A stretch of 34,208 bases of DNA from Pseudomonadota bacterium (GCA_029781595.1 JAKOWJ010000262.1:1-34208); one strand, 5' to 3'; shown: positions 23,909 through 32,276, counted from the first letter of the stretch. A program made the numbers and translations. The notes: generated from the sequence alone by a model not told the origin.

Positions 23909-24960
23909 CGCAGCAGCGCTTCCAGCAGCCGGCGCTTTTCCGCCATCCGCGGCGTGTCCCAGCCGGGGCGCCAGGTCGCCACCGTGCGATCGCCCTGGCG
24001 GATCGCGATCTCCCACGGCCGGCGCAGCATCACCGTGTGCACGTAGCTCGCGAAGCTCTCGGCGAAGTCGTCGCCGGGGCTGGTGGCGGCGTAGAGCGTG
24101 GGGAAGTTGGTGCCCGCCAGGCTCGCGTACACCGCGGGCATGTGCGAGGCGTCGAGCTTCGCGCCCAGGTAGTAGCGAACCGAGGTGCGCTGCGGGAAGG
24201 CCGCGTCCCAGCGCGAGGCGTAGCGGTCGGCCGCGCGGTCGACGGTCCACGACAGGTCGAAGAACGGGTACTTCGTCCCGGCGGGCACTTCCCTGGGCGC
24301 GAGCTGCCACGACGGGTGCACGTCGCGGCCGATGGCGAGCACGTGGCCCAGCTCGTGCAGCAGGATGTAGCGGATGGCGCCGCGGCGGTCGTCGGCGCCC
24401 GGCGCCTCGATCGTGGCCTTCAGCGACCAGCCCGTGCGCGGCTTGAAGGGCGTGTTCTCCTTCCAGGTGGCCCACTCGTTGGCGGTGAAGCGTCCCAGCA
24501 CCTTCGCGTCCAGCACCACGAAGCCGCCGACGGGCCGGCCGGCGGGGTCCAGGATCATGTCGGTGTAGCCCGTGCCGCCCAGGTCGTCGACGAACCACAC
24601 GCCGGCGAAGTTGCCGCCGAAGACGCGCGCGACGGCCGGGGGCAGGTCGGCGATGGCGCCGCGCACGTCCGCGAGGAAGGCGGCATCCAGCCGGCTGGGC
24701 CGCGGCCGCTCCGGGAAGCCCTGGAAGGCGTTGTCCAGCCAGAGGAAGTCGACGAGCCCCTGCGGCGCCGGGCCCAGGCGCTCGGCCACGGGGCGGGCCA
24801 GCGTCTCGCGCCAGAAGGCGACCGTCTTGGCGGGGTGCGCGCGCGAGGCGCGCATGAGGCAGGCGCGGTCCGTGATCTCGCACCCACCCACCGACTCGGC
24901 CCGGGCGACGGGCGCCGAGGCGATGCACAACAGGGCGGCAGCCAGTCCGGCGAGGCGCAT
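23905..24960 (-). CDS. Secreted putative zinc metalloprotease (HELGH)
   Basis: 351 residues. Signal peptide LAGLAAALLCIASAPVARAE (cleavage near 21). Two Cys follow (GGCEITDRACLM), perhaps a disulfide. The middle contains RYILLHELGHVLAIG, a zincin H-E-x-x-H motif. About 110 residues later DDFAESFASYVHTVML supplies an acidic residue in a helix, as expected for the third ligand of gluzincins. The surrounding blocks (DDLGGTGYTDMILDPAGRPVGG, KENTPFKP) are unknown to me. The substrate is unknown, and the protein may be a sensor rather than a bulk protease. The ATG at 24960 starts the signal peptide; longer in-frame starts cross the divergent promoter region. Confidence 0.7.
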   Translation of the reverse strand: MRLAGLAAALLCIASAPVARAESVGGCEITDRACLMRASRAHPAKTVAFWRETLARPVAERLGPAPQGLVDFLWLDNAFQGFPERPRPSRLDAAFLADVRGAIADLPPAVARVFGGNFAGVWFVDDLGGTGYTDMILDPAGRPVGGFVVLDAKVLGRFTANEWATWKENTPFKPRTGWSLKATIEAPGADDRRGAIRYILLHELGHVLAIGRDVHPSWQLAPREVPAGTKYPFFDLSWTVDRAADRYASRWDAAFPQRTSVRYYLGAKLDASHMPAVYASLAGTNFPTLYAATSPGDDFAESFASYVHTVMLRRPWEIAIRQGDRTVATWRPGWDTPRMAEKRRLLEALLR

Positions 24961-25102
24961 GGCGGCATCGTAAACGCAATCGCGGCGCTCCCGAAGTGTC
25001 GGAAATTCCGCAGGCCGCGAGTGGAATCGGTCGCATTGACCCCCGGGCCGGCCCGCGCGCAGACTCGCCCCTCCACGGTCGTCAATCCAACGGGGGGACT
25101 CG

Positions 25103-26410
25103 ATGAAATCCGTGCATGCCAGGCTCGGCGCGCTCGCCGCCGCGGCCTTCTTCTCCACGGCCGCCGGCGCGGTCTACGTCTTCAACACCGTCAACTACCC
25201 GGGCTCGGCCATGACCGACGTGCGCGGGCTCAACAACACCGGCCGCATCGTGGGCTACGCCAGCCTGGACGGCGTGAACAACTTCGCCTTCTCCTACGCC
25301 GGCGGCACCTTCTCGCTGCTGCCGCCCGCGCCGGTGCCCATCACCGCGCACGGGCTGAACGACGCGGGGGTGATCGTGGGCTCGACCTTCGAGGACCCGC
25401 TGCCCACCCGCGCCTTCATCCTCGCGTCCGGCAGCTACACCATCTTCTCGCGCCCGGGCTTCGTGAACACCTACGCGCGCGCCATCGGCCCCTCGGGGCT
25501 GGTGACGGGCTACTCGGAGGACCCGGTGGCGGGCACCACCTCGGGCTACATCTACAACCCGCTCACCTTCGCCTTCACCGACATCACGGTGCCGGGGTCG
25601 TTGCTCACCATCGCGCAGGGCATCAACAACGCCGGCCAGGTGGTGGGCAGCGCCGTGCTCGCCGACGGCGCCCACGCTTTCCTGCGCCAGACCGACGGCA
25701 CGCTGGTGCTCTTCCGCATCGGCGGCTATCCCACGCGCGCCCGCGGCATCACCGACACGGGCCTCATGACGGGTTTCGTGACGATCGGCGCCACCACCAG
25801 CGGCTTCGTGGGCACCTCGCTCGGCTACGAGCTGCTGGACGTGCCGGGCTCGACCTTCACGGTGGGCGAGTCCATCAACAACGCGGGCCAGGTGAGCGGC
25901 CTGTACACGGACGCGGGCGGCGCCACGCGCGGCTTCATCGCCACGCCCGTGTCGATGCCCACGGGCACGACCTCGAGCGGCGCCTACGTGTTCTCCGTGG
26001 ACGTGATCCCTGGCGTGCCGATCTTCATCGACCCCGATGTCGCGGTGGGCTACACCTACAGGATCGGCAAGAAGAACCCGCGCATCGCCACGGTGCGCCT
26101 GCCCATCGGCATCGGCGACAGCCAGTACAAGGTCAAGGTGGACGGACGCAGGTTCCTCGTGGCCGGCGGCGAGCTCTTCGACTTCCGCGCCAACGGCTTC
26201 CCGAAGGGCGTGGAGAAGTTCAAGGTGAAGTGCATCGAGGTGGACGCGCTGCTGGACCCGGCCAACCCGCAGGCCTTCCCGACCGAGCTCACCTTCATGG
26301 CCGCCGGCACCTTCACCGGCACGCAGAAGCCCATCGTCCGCGACTCCGCCAAGGGCGACGCGAAGAAGTGCCTGGCGAGCGACGACGACGACGGGGAAGA
26401 CGACGACTGA
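25103..26410 (+). CDS. Secreted HAF-repeat protein with acidic tail
   Basis: 435 residues. Signal peptide ARLGALAAAAFFSTAAGA. About six imperfect repeats follow, with the HAF-family core (xGINNAGQVVGxxxxxDGxxHAFL): RGLNNTGRIVGYA, HGLNDAGVIVGST, AIGPSGLVTGYS, GINNAGQVVGSA, GITDTGLMTGFV, SINNAGQVSGLY. This is a predicted beta-propeller-like extracellular repeat. From about residue 290 a separate domain (FSVDVIPGVPIFIDPDVAVGYTYRIG ... FRANGFPKGVEKFKVKCIEV) ends in an Asp-rich stretch (DDDDGEDDD), which might bind calcium. GGGGGGA precedes the ATG at 25103. Function unknown; probably surface or secreted. Divergent from the HELGH gene. Confidence 0.82.
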   Translation: MKSVHARLGALAAAAFFSTAAGAVYVFNTVNYPGSAMTDVRGLNNTGRIVGYASLDGVNNFAFSYAGGTFSLLPPAPVPITAHGLNDAGVIVGSTFEDPLPTRAFILASGSYTIFSRPGFVNTYARAIGPSGLVTGYSEDPVAGTTSGYIYNPLTFAFTDITVPGSLLTIAQGINNAGQVVGSAVLADGAHAFLRQTDGTLVLFRIGGYPTRARGITDTGLMTGFVTIGATTSGFVGTSLGYELLDVPGSTFTVGESINNAGQVSGLYTDAGGATRGFIATPVSMPTGTTSSGAYVFSVDVIPGVPIFIDPDVAVGYTYRIGKKNPRIATVRLPIGIGDSQYKVKVDGRRFLVAGGELFDFRANGFPKGVEKFKVKCIEVDALLDPANPQAFPTELTFMAAGTFTGTQKPIVRDSAKGDAKKCLASDDDDGEDDD

Positions 26411-26415
26411 CCCGC

Positions 26416-26445
26416 GGCGCGCGGCCTCGCCCGCGGGGCCGCGCC
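26416..26445. terminator. Intergenic GC hairpin, likely two-way terminator
   Basis: GGCGCGCGGCC and GGCCGCGCC pair over 9 bp with a 2-nt bulge, in the 36-bp gap between two convergent genes. Confidence 0.5.
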
Positions 26446-26446
26446 G

Positions 26447-27298
26447 CTAGCGGTCGTCGAACTCCAGGATCACCGGCTGGTGGTCCGAGGCGCGCGTGTC
26501 GCCGTCCACCGCGACGGACCGCACGCGCGTCGCGAGGTCCTCGCTCACGAACACGAAGTCGCAGCAGTACGGCTCCTTCGCGTAGCGCTGGTCGTGCACG
26601 CAGAAGGTGGGCTCGTGCGGCCGGCGGCCGTTGGCGAGGAGCCAGGCGTCGCGGTACGCCGGCCCGCCGCTCGCGAGCGGGCGCTGGATGTCGTCCCAGG
26701 CCGGGTTCTCCGGCGGGAAGTTGAAGTCCGCGGTGAGGATGGAGGAGGCCGCCTGGGCGGTGAGGTCGAACGGGCCGTTCTCCGCGGTGGGAAAGCCCGG
26801 GCGCGCCGCGCGGTCGCAGGCCTCGTCGTGCAGTTCCCGCAGGCGCGCGGCCTGCGCGGCCCGCTGCACGGGCGAGTAGTACTCCAGGTGCGTGGTCGCG
26901 AGGCGCACCGGCCCCATCGGCAGGCGCAGCGTGGCCTCGATCGCCACCCTCGGCATCGACTCGCGCCCCGGGTCGGCCGGCCACGGCAGCGCGTGGCGGC
27001 GCACCGAGAGCACGGGCAGGCGCGTGAGGATCATGTTGCCGAAGCGGCGCCGGCGGCCGGGCCCCGCGAGGTCCACGCCGTAGCCGGGCAGGGCGGTGAA
27101 GCCGGGCAGCAGGGCCGCGAGCCGGGCGAACTGGTTCGACTCGTCGTTGCCCGCCAGGCCCGGGAAGTTGTCCGCGACCTCCTGGACGTTCAGCACGTCG
27201 AAATCCGCGAGCGCCTTCGCGTGGGCGACGATGCGCTCGAGGTCGACCCGGCCGTCGAGGCCGCGTCCCCACTGGATGTTCCAGGTGATGAGCTTCAT
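26447..27298 (-). CDS. Endonuclease/exonuclease/phosphatase family protein
   Basis: 283 residues, no signal peptide. Metal-dependent phosphoesterase of the EEP (DNase I/exonuclease III-like) superfamily. Motifs: MKLITWNIQWG (first strand, Asn ligand), LNVQEV (metal-binding Glu), RLATTHLEYYS (catalytic His region), SSILTADFNFPP (the usual G-D-x-N appears as A-D-F-N), and the terminal ASDHQPVIL (Asp-His pair). All key acidic and His residues are present, so it should be active. Substrates in the superfamily range from DNA to phospholipids and inositol phosphates, and nothing here decides. The ATG at 27298 starts at the first conserved strand. Divergent from the OXA-like gene. Confidence 0.88.
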   Translation of the reverse strand: MKLITWNIQWGRGLDGRVDLERIVAHAKALADFDVLNVQEVADNFPGLAGNDESNQFARLAALLPGFTALPGYGVDLAGPGRRRRFGNMILTRLPVLSVRRHALPWPADPGRESMPRVAIEATLRLPMGPVRLATTHLEYYSPVQRAAQAARLRELHDEACDRAARPGFPTAENGPFDLTAQAASSILTADFNFPPENPAWDDIQRPLASGGPAYRDAWLLANGRRPHEPTFCVHDQRYAKEPYCCDFVFVSEDLATRVRSVAVDGDTRASDHQPVILEFDDR

Positions 27299-27305
27299 GC
27301 GCGGG

Positions 27306-27328
27306 AAATCGGGAGTTCGCCCCGATTT
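27306..27328. repeat. Decayed copy of the REP-like palindrome
   Basis: AAATCGGG, 7-nt loop, CCCGATTT. Same ends as the copies at 3477 and 22292 but the centre has changed. It lies 8 bp upstream of the endonuclease start, in the divergent promoter region. Confidence 0.5.
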
Positions 27329-27380
27329 TGCCAGAATCGCCGCCTACGCTCGGGCCTTCCGACCTCGCCGGAGGCCCCCC

Positions 27381-28178
27381 GTGAAGCGATTCGTCCCGCC
27401 GCTCTTCTCGATGTTCGTCGCCGCCGCCGCCCACGCCGCCGAGTGGGTGGAGGTGCCGGCGTGGAAGCGGCACTTCGCCGCCCGCGGGATCGCGGGCACC
27501 TTCGTGCTCTTCGAGCCCTGCGAGAACCGCTGGCGCGTGCTCGACCCGGACCGCGCCCGGCGCGGCTTCCTGCCGGCCTCCACCTTCGAGATCGCCCATG
27601 CGCTCATCGGCCTGGAGACCGGCGCCCTCGCCGACGAGCACGAGATCTTCCGCTGGGACGGCACCCCGAAGCCCGTGGACGCCTGGGAACGCGACCACAC
27701 CCTCGACTCGGGGATGCGCGAGAGCGTGGTGTGGATGTTCCAGGAGGTGGCCCGGCGCGTCGGCAAGGCGCGCATGCGCGAGTGGGTGGGCCTGCTGGAG
27801 TACGGCAACCGCGACATCGCCGGCGGCATCGACCGCTTCTGGGTGCAGGGCAGCCTTCGCATCAGCGCCGTGGAGCAGGTGGAGTTCCTGCGCCGCCTCG
27901 AGGAGGGCCGCCTGCCGGTGGGCCCGCGCGCCCGGCGGCTCGTGCGCGAGGCGCTGGTGGTCGAGCGCACGAAGGACCACGTGCTGCGCGCCAGGACGGG
28001 CACGGTGCGGCGCTCGGAGGGCGGCGTGGGCTGGTGGGTGGGCTGGGTGGAAAGGCGCGGGCGGCCGGTGGCCTACTTCGCCATGAACGCCACGCCCGTG
28101 GCCGGCCCCTCGCGCGAGGCGCGCATCGCGCTCTCGCGGGAGATCCTGCGCGAGGCGGGCGTGCTGCCCCGGCCGTGA
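27381..28178 (+). CDS. Class D beta-lactamase (OXA) homologue lacking two catalytic lysines
   Basis: 265 residues, the usual OXA length, with a signal peptide (VPPLFSMFVAAAAHAAE). Counting from the GTG at 27381, motifs fall at OXA-10 numbers. The nucleophile is Ser67 in PASTFE, but position 70, the carbamylated Lys of S-T-F-K, is Glu (codon GAG). S-V-V 115-117 is intact, Y-G-N is at 141-143 and Trp154 is kept. The K-T-G motif is R-T-G (Arg205), and the next residue, normally Trp, is Thr. The rest is close to active OXAs (GLETG, WERDHTL, GGIDRFWVQGSLRISAVEQVEFL, GWWVGWVER). Ser67 could still bind or acylate beta-lactams or peptides, but deacylation by carboxy-Lys is not possible. GGAGG precedes the GTG start. 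Likely a non-hydrolytic or altered-function relative. Confidence 0.9.
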   Translation: MKRFVPPLFSMFVAAAAHAAEWVEVPAWKRHFAARGIAGTFVLFEPCENRWRVLDPDRARRGFLPASTFEIAHALIGLETGALADEHEIFRWDGTPKPVDAWERDHTLDSGMRESVVWMFQEVARRVGKARMREWVGLLEYGNRDIAGGIDRFWVQGSLRISAVEQVEFLRRLEEGRLPVGPRARRLVREALVVERTKDHVLRARTGTVRRSEGGVGWWVGWVERRGRPVAYFAMNATPVAGPSREARIALSREILREAGVLPRP

Positions 28179-28184
28179 CGGCGC

Positions 28185-29012
28185 CTAGCGGATGCCGGCG
28201 CGCATGAACGACTGCACGAACTGGCGCTGGAAGAGGAGGAAGCCCACGAGCAGCGGCCCGGAGGTCATGAGCGTGGCCGCGGTGATGATGGACCAGTCGA
28301 TGCCCTGGTCGCCCGAGGAGAAGACCTGCAGCCCCACGGTGACGGGCCGCGAGCCGACGGAGTTGGTGATGATGAGGGGCCAGAGGAAGTTGTTCCAGTG
28401 GTAGCTCACCGAGACCAGGCCGTAGGCGAGGTAGACGGGGCGCGCCAGCGGCACGTACACCTTCAGGAGCACCGCCACGGGCCCCGCGCCCTCCACGCGC
28501 GCGGCCTCGTCCAGCTCGCGCGGCACCGTCTTGAAGGTCTGGCGCAGCAGGAAGATGCCGAAGGCCGAGGCCACGTACGGCAGGCCGATGGCCGGGATGG
28601 AGTCCAGGATCCCCAGGCGCCACATCGTGCGGTAGTTCTCCACGATGAGCACGTCCGGCATGATCATGAGCTGCACCAGCACCAGCACGAAGGCCACCTC
28701 CTTGCCCGGGAACTCGAAGCGCGCGAAGGCGTAGGCCGCCAGCGTGCACAGCACGAACTGGCTGGCGAGCACCATGGTCACCAGCGCGAAGCTGTTGGCG
28801 AAGTAGCGCGCGAAGGGCGCGGCCTCCCAGGCGCGGCGGAAGTTCTCCAGCGTGAGGGGCGCGGAGAGGTCGAAGCGCGCCGAGTAGGCCGCCGGGTGGA
28901 AGGCCGTCCACACCGCGTAGGCGAGCGGCAGGATCCACAGTGCGCCCAGGAGCCAGGCCGCGCCCGTCTCGAGCGCGCGCCAGCCGCCGGCGGGCTCGTA
29001 CAGGCGGCTCAC
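28185..29012 (-). CDS. ABC transporter inner-membrane permease, CUT1 type (second, UgpE/MalG-like)
   Basis: 275 residues with six predicted membrane helices, the first being AAWLLGALWILPLAYAVWTAF. The EAA loop, which docks on the ATPase, is VPRELDEAARVEGAGPVAVLLKVYVPLARP. The end QRQFVQSFMRAGIR is typical of MalG/UgpE permeases (FVQGMTAGAVK-like). Start: the GTG at 29012 overlaps the TGA of the first permease as GTGA, a translational-coupling arrangement. Last gene of the four-gene importer operon; ends 6 bp from the convergent OXA-like gene. Confidence 0.92.
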   Translation of the reverse strand: MSRLYEPAGGWRALETGAAWLLGALWILPLAYAVWTAFHPAAYSARFDLSAPLTLENFRRAWEAAPFARYFANSFALVTMVLASQFVLCTLAAYAFARFEFPGKEVAFVLVLVQLMIMPDVLIVENYRTMWRLGILDSIPAIGLPYVASAFGIFLLRQTFKTVPRELDEAARVEGAGPVAVLLKVYVPLARPVYLAYGLVSVSYHWNNFLWPLIITNSVGSRPVTVGLQVFSSGDQGIDWSIITAATLMTSGPLLVGFLLFQRQFVQSFMRAGIR

Positions 29013-29878
29013 TGGTAGTGCACCCGCTTGTCGAGGAAGACGAACTGGCCGATGGCCAGGGCCGCCAGGATCGCGAGCAGCACCACGGTGAGCGCCGCGG
29101 CGTAGCCGGTGTCCCAGAAGCTGAAGCCCACCTGGTAGATGTGGAAGAGCAGGAGCGAAGTGGCGTTGTTGGGCCCGCCGCGCGTCATCACGACGATGTG
29201 GTCGACGAGCCGGAAGGAGTTGATCACCGCGTTGACCAGCACGAAGAGCGTGGTGGGCATGAGCAGCGGCAGCACGATGCGCCGCAGGTACGTGGCGCGC
29301 GGCGCGCCCTCCAGCGCCGCGGCCTCTGCGAGCGAGGGCGGGATGGACTGCAGCGCCGCGAGGTAGAAGATCATGAAGAAGCCGGCGTCCTTCCAGATCG
29401 CCACCACCATCACGCAGGCCAGGGCCGTGGACTCCGTGCCCAGCCAGTTGTGGGTGGGAAAGCCGAGCGAGGTGGTCACCTTCTCCAGCAGGCCGTACTG
29501 CGGCGTGTAGAAGAAGAGCCAGATGTTGGCCACGGCGATCATGGGCAGGATCGTGGGCGTGAAGAACGCCACGCGCAGCCACGTGCGCCCCTTCATGGCC
29601 GAGTTCACCCACAGCGCCATCACCAGCGCGAGGGTGACGGAGACGGGGATGGTGCCGAGCGAGTACCAGACGTTGTTCCAGAGCGAGCGCCAGAACACCT
29701 CGTCGGCCACCATCACCTGGTAGTTCTCCAGCCCCACCCACGGCGCGGGGCGCCCGCCGCGGGAGGTGGCGTGGAAGCTGGCCCAGATCGTGCCGAGCAC
29801 GGGCCAGTGGGTGAAGAGCGCGAGCAGCGCGGCCGCCGGGAGCACCAGCAGCCAGCCGATCACGCCCTGGTTGCGCAT
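29009..29878 (-). CDS. ABC transporter inner-membrane permease, CUT1 type (first, UgpA/MalF-like)
   Basis: 289 residues, six predicted helices beginning IGWLLVLPAAALLALFTHWPV. The EAA loop is IPPSLAEAAALEGAPRATYLRRIVLPLLMP, and the following VNSF...VVMTRGGPNNAT stretch is a family marker of UgpA-type permeases. It pairs with the downstream permease to form the channel. A small hairpin (CCCTG/CAGGG, 29885-29902) lies in the 30-bp gap after the binding-protein gene and includes the bases that should act as ribosome-binding site, so translation may be tuned below that of the binding protein. Confidence 0.92.
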   Translation of the reverse strand: MRNQGVIGWLLVLPAAALLALFTHWPVLGTIWASFHATSRGGRPAPWVGLENYQVMVADEVFWRSLWNNVWYSLGTIPVSVTLALVMALWVNSAMKGRTWLRVAFFTPTILPMIAVANIWLFFYTPQYGLLEKVTTSLGFPTHNWLGTESTALACVMVVAIWKDAGFFMIFYLAALQSIPPSLAEAAALEGAPRATYLRRIVLPLLMPTTLFVLVNAVINSFRLVDHIVVMTRGGPNNATSLLLFHIYQVGFSFWDTGYAAALTVVLLAILAALAIGQFVFLDKRVHYQ

Positions 29879-29884
29879 GGAGCG

Positions 29885-29902
29885 CCCTGCCTTCCGACAG
29901 GG
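29885..29902 (-). promoter_or_regulatory. Intercistronic hairpin between binding-protein and permease genes
   Basis: 5-bp stem (CCCTG/CAGGG) with 8-nt loop. On the minus strand the loop and 3' arm contain GGAAGGCAGGG, the purine-rich stretch upstream of the permease ATG. Possible mRNA-end or translation-control structure. Confidence 0.35.
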
Positions 29903-29908
29903 ATCAGC

Positions 29909-31195
29909 CTAGTGCCGGTAGGCCCGCAGGATGCGCGAAGCCTCCGCCTGCGCATCCTTCATCGCCTGCGCCGGAGCCTTGGCGCCCGTGAGCGCGGCCT
30001 GCAGGCCGTCGTTGAGGGCCTTGGTGACGCGCTGGTTCTCGTGCGTGGAGAGCTCGGCCACGGAGTACTGCAGCTGGTCGCGCGCCACCGCCGCCACCGG
30101 GAAGTCCTTCACGTAGGCCTGCATCTTCGGCGTCTGCCAGGCGTCCGGGCGCACCGCGACGTAGCCCGTGTCCATGCCCCACTGCGCCGCGCGCTCGGGC
30201 GTGGTCATCCACTTGGCGAACTTGAACGAGGCCTCCTGCTGCTCCTTGGTGGCCTTCTTGAAGATGTAGAAGTTGCCGCCGCCCGTGGGCGAGCCGCGCC
30301 GCTTGTTGGCCGGCAGCATCGCCACGCCGAAGTCGAACTTGGCGTTCTTCTTCACGTTGGTGAGGTTGCCCGTGGTGGTCCACATCATCGCGATCTTCTT
30401 CTCGAAGAAGTCCTTGGGCGTGGTGCCCCACTCGATCACGCCGGGGGCCATCACCTTGTGCTTGCGCCCCAGGTCCACCCAGTACTGCAGGGCCTCGACG
30501 ACGGCGGGCTTGTCGAAGTAGGTCTCGTTGCCTGCCTCGTTCATGAGCTCGACGCCGTTGGTGGTGGTGAGGCCCTGGAAGAGCCAGTACGGGAAGCCCG
30601 AGGACGGGATCTGCACGCCCCACCGGGTGACGTTGCCGGAGGCGTCGCGCTTCGTGAGCTTCTCGGCGTCGGCGAGCATCTCCTTCCAGGTGGCCGGGCC
30701 CTTGTCCGGGTCCAGGCCCGCCTCCTTGAAGAGCTCCTTGTTCCAGTACAGCACGATGGTCGAGCGCTGGAAGGGGATGCCCCAGGTCTTGCCGCCCGTG
30801 CGGCTGTTGGCCATGAAGGCCGGGTAGAAGCTCGCCATCCACTTCTTGTCCTCCGCGCTCTTCGCGAAGGTGTCGAAGGGCACGATGGCGTCCTCGTCGA
30901 TCAGCGTGAACATGTCGGTGGACAGGATGACCGCGGTGGCCGGGGGCGTGCCGGCCTTGTGCGCCGTGATGGCCTTGACCACCGTCTCCTGGTAGGTGCC
31001 GGCGTAGACGGGCTTCACCTTGATCCCGGGGTTCTCCTTCTCGAAGTCCGCGGCCATCTGGTCGACGATCTTCGTGATGGGCCCGCCGACGGCGACGGGG
31101 TAGTAGAACGAGATCTCCGTCTCGGCGGCGGCGCTCGCGGCCAGGCAGGCGAGGCCCGCGGCCAGGGCGCGCAGGACGTGGGGTCTGGTGGTCAT
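29909..31195 (-). CDS. ABC transporter periplasmic substrate-binding protein, family 1 (UgpB-like)
   Basis: 428 residues. Signal peptide LRALAAGLACLAASAAAE, no lipobox, so a free periplasmic protein. The mature start EISFYYPVAVGGPITKIVDQMAADFEKENPGIKVKPVYAGTY is typical of SBP family 1. Later blocks include FQRSTIVLYWNKELFKEAGLDPDKGPATWKEML and PTGGGNFYIFKKATKEQQEASFKFAKWM. It binds a carbohydrate or a glycerol-phosphate-type compound; residues alone do not define which. A strong ribosome-binding site (GAGGAGAGA) precedes the ATG at 31195. Second gene of the importer operon, 31 bp after the ATPase gene. Confidence 0.93.
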   Translation of the reverse strand: MTTRPHVLRALAAGLACLAASAAAETEISFYYPVAVGGPITKIVDQMAADFEKENPGIKVKPVYAGTYQETVVKAITAHKAGTPPATAVILSTDMFTLIDEDAIVPFDTFAKSAEDKKWMASFYPAFMANSRTGGKTWGIPFQRSTIVLYWNKELFKEAGLDPDKGPATWKEMLADAEKLTKRDASGNVTRWGVQIPSSGFPYWLFQGLTTTNGVELMNEAGNETYFDKPAVVEALQYWVDLGRKHKVMAPGVIEWGTTPKDFFEKKIAMMWTTTGNLTNVKKNAKFDFGVAMLPANKRRGSPTGGGNFYIFKKATKEQQEASFKFAKWMTTPERAAQWGMDTGYVAVRPDAWQTPKMQAYVKDFPVAAVARDQLQYSVAELSTHENQRVTKALNDGLQAALTGAKAPAQAMKDAQAEASRILRAYRH

Positions 31196-31226
31196 CGTCT
31201 CTCTCCTCTGGGTTGGCGGCGGGGGC

Positions 31227-32276
31227 TCATGGGGCGAGGCGCGCCCCCGTCCGGGTGTTGAAAAGGTGCTGATGATCGGGCGTCCACGTGACGCGGATGT
31301 GTTGGCCGGGCGCCAGGCGCGCGTGGCGCGGCATGCGCACCAGGAAGGGCTGGGCGCCCGCGCGGGCGGCCACGATGGAGTCGGCGCCGTGGTACTCGAC
31401 GCTCTCGACGGCCGCGGGCAGCGGGCCGTCGCCGGCGACGTCCATGTCCTCGGGGCGCACGCCGAGCGTGACCTCCTCCGCGGCGCCGTCCCAGGGCGCG
31501 CGCGCCTCGGTGCCGGCGAAGTGCCAGGCGGCGCCGCGCCGCTCCAGGCGCAGCAGGTTCATGGGCGGCGCGCCCATGAAGCCCGCGGCGAAGAGCGTGG
31601 CGGGCGTGCCGTAGAGCTCGTCGGGCGAGCCCACCTGCTCGATGCGCCCGTCGCGCAGCAGCACCACGCGGTCGGCCATGGTCATGGCCTCGGTCTGGTC
31701 GTGCGTGACGTACACCATGGTGATGCCCAGGCGCTGCTGCAGGGCGCGGATCTCGCGGCGCATCTCGCCGCGCAGCTGCGCGTCCAGGTTCGAGAGCGGC
31801 TCGTCCATGAGGCACACGGGCTGCTCGGCGATGAGGGCGCGCCCCAGCGCCACGCGCTGCTGCTGGCCGCCGGAGAGCTGCGAGGGCTTGCGGGCGAGGA
31901 GCGGCGCGAGGCCCAGCAGCTCGGCCACGCGCGCCAGGCGCGCCTCCCGCCCGGCGGCCGCGACCTTCCTCACCTTCAGGCCAAAGACGATGTTCTCGGC
32001 CACCGTGAGGTGCGGGAAGAGCGCGTAGGACTGGAAGACCATCGCCAGGCCCCGCTGCGCCGGGGGCAGCGCCGTCACGTCGCGCTCGCCGATGCGGATG
32101 CGCCCGGCGGTGGGCGTGTCCAGGCCGGCGATGAGGCGAAGCGTGGTGGACTTGCCGCAGCCCGAGGGGCCCAGCAGCACGGCGAAGCTCGACGGCTCGA
32201 CGCGGAAGGAGATGGCGTCCAGCGCCCGGGTCTCGCCCCAGTGCTTGCTCACGGACTCCAGGACGATGGCGGACAC
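31227..32276 (-). CDS. ABC transporter ATPase, CUT1 type (UgpC/MalK-like)
   Basis: 349 residues. Walker A GPSGCGKST near residue 38, Q-loop VFQSYALFPHLTV, signature LSGGQQQR, Walker B VCLMDEPLSNLD, switch His in VYVTHDQTEAM. The C-terminal third is a TOBE regulatory domain (VTLGVRPEDMDV), as in MalK/UgpC. The first gene of the operon, which is unusual as the binding protein more often comes first. The GTG at 32276 is chosen because it starts the conserved AIVLESVSKHWG; the longer frame has no family similarity. Energises import through the two permeases. Confidence 0.93.
   Translation of the reverse strand: MSAIVLESVSKHWGETRALDAISFRVEPSSFAVLLGPSGCGKSTTLRLIAGLDTPTAGRIRIGERDVTALPPAQRGLAMVFQSYALFPHLTVAENIVFGLKVRKVAAAGREARLARVAELLGLAPLLARKPSQLSGGQQQRVALGRALIAEQPVCLMDEPLSNLDAQLRGEMRREIRALQQRLGITMVYVTHDQTEAMTMADRVVLLRDGRIEQVGSPDELYGTPATLFAAGFMGAPPMNLLRLERRGAAWHFAGTEARAPWDGAAEEVTLGVRPEDMDVAGDGPLPAAVESVEYHGADSIVAARAGAQPFLVRMPRHARLAPGQHIRVTWTPDHQHLFNTRTGARLAP

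Noticed and set aside
25020-25045. Sigma-54 promoter before the HAF-repeat gene
   Set aside because: The GG and GC doublets are eight bases apart rather than ten.
23068-26724. 1218-codon plus-strand frame overlapping ubiB and the HAF gene
   Set aside because: Different frame from both true genes; low-complexity Arg/Ala/His translation.
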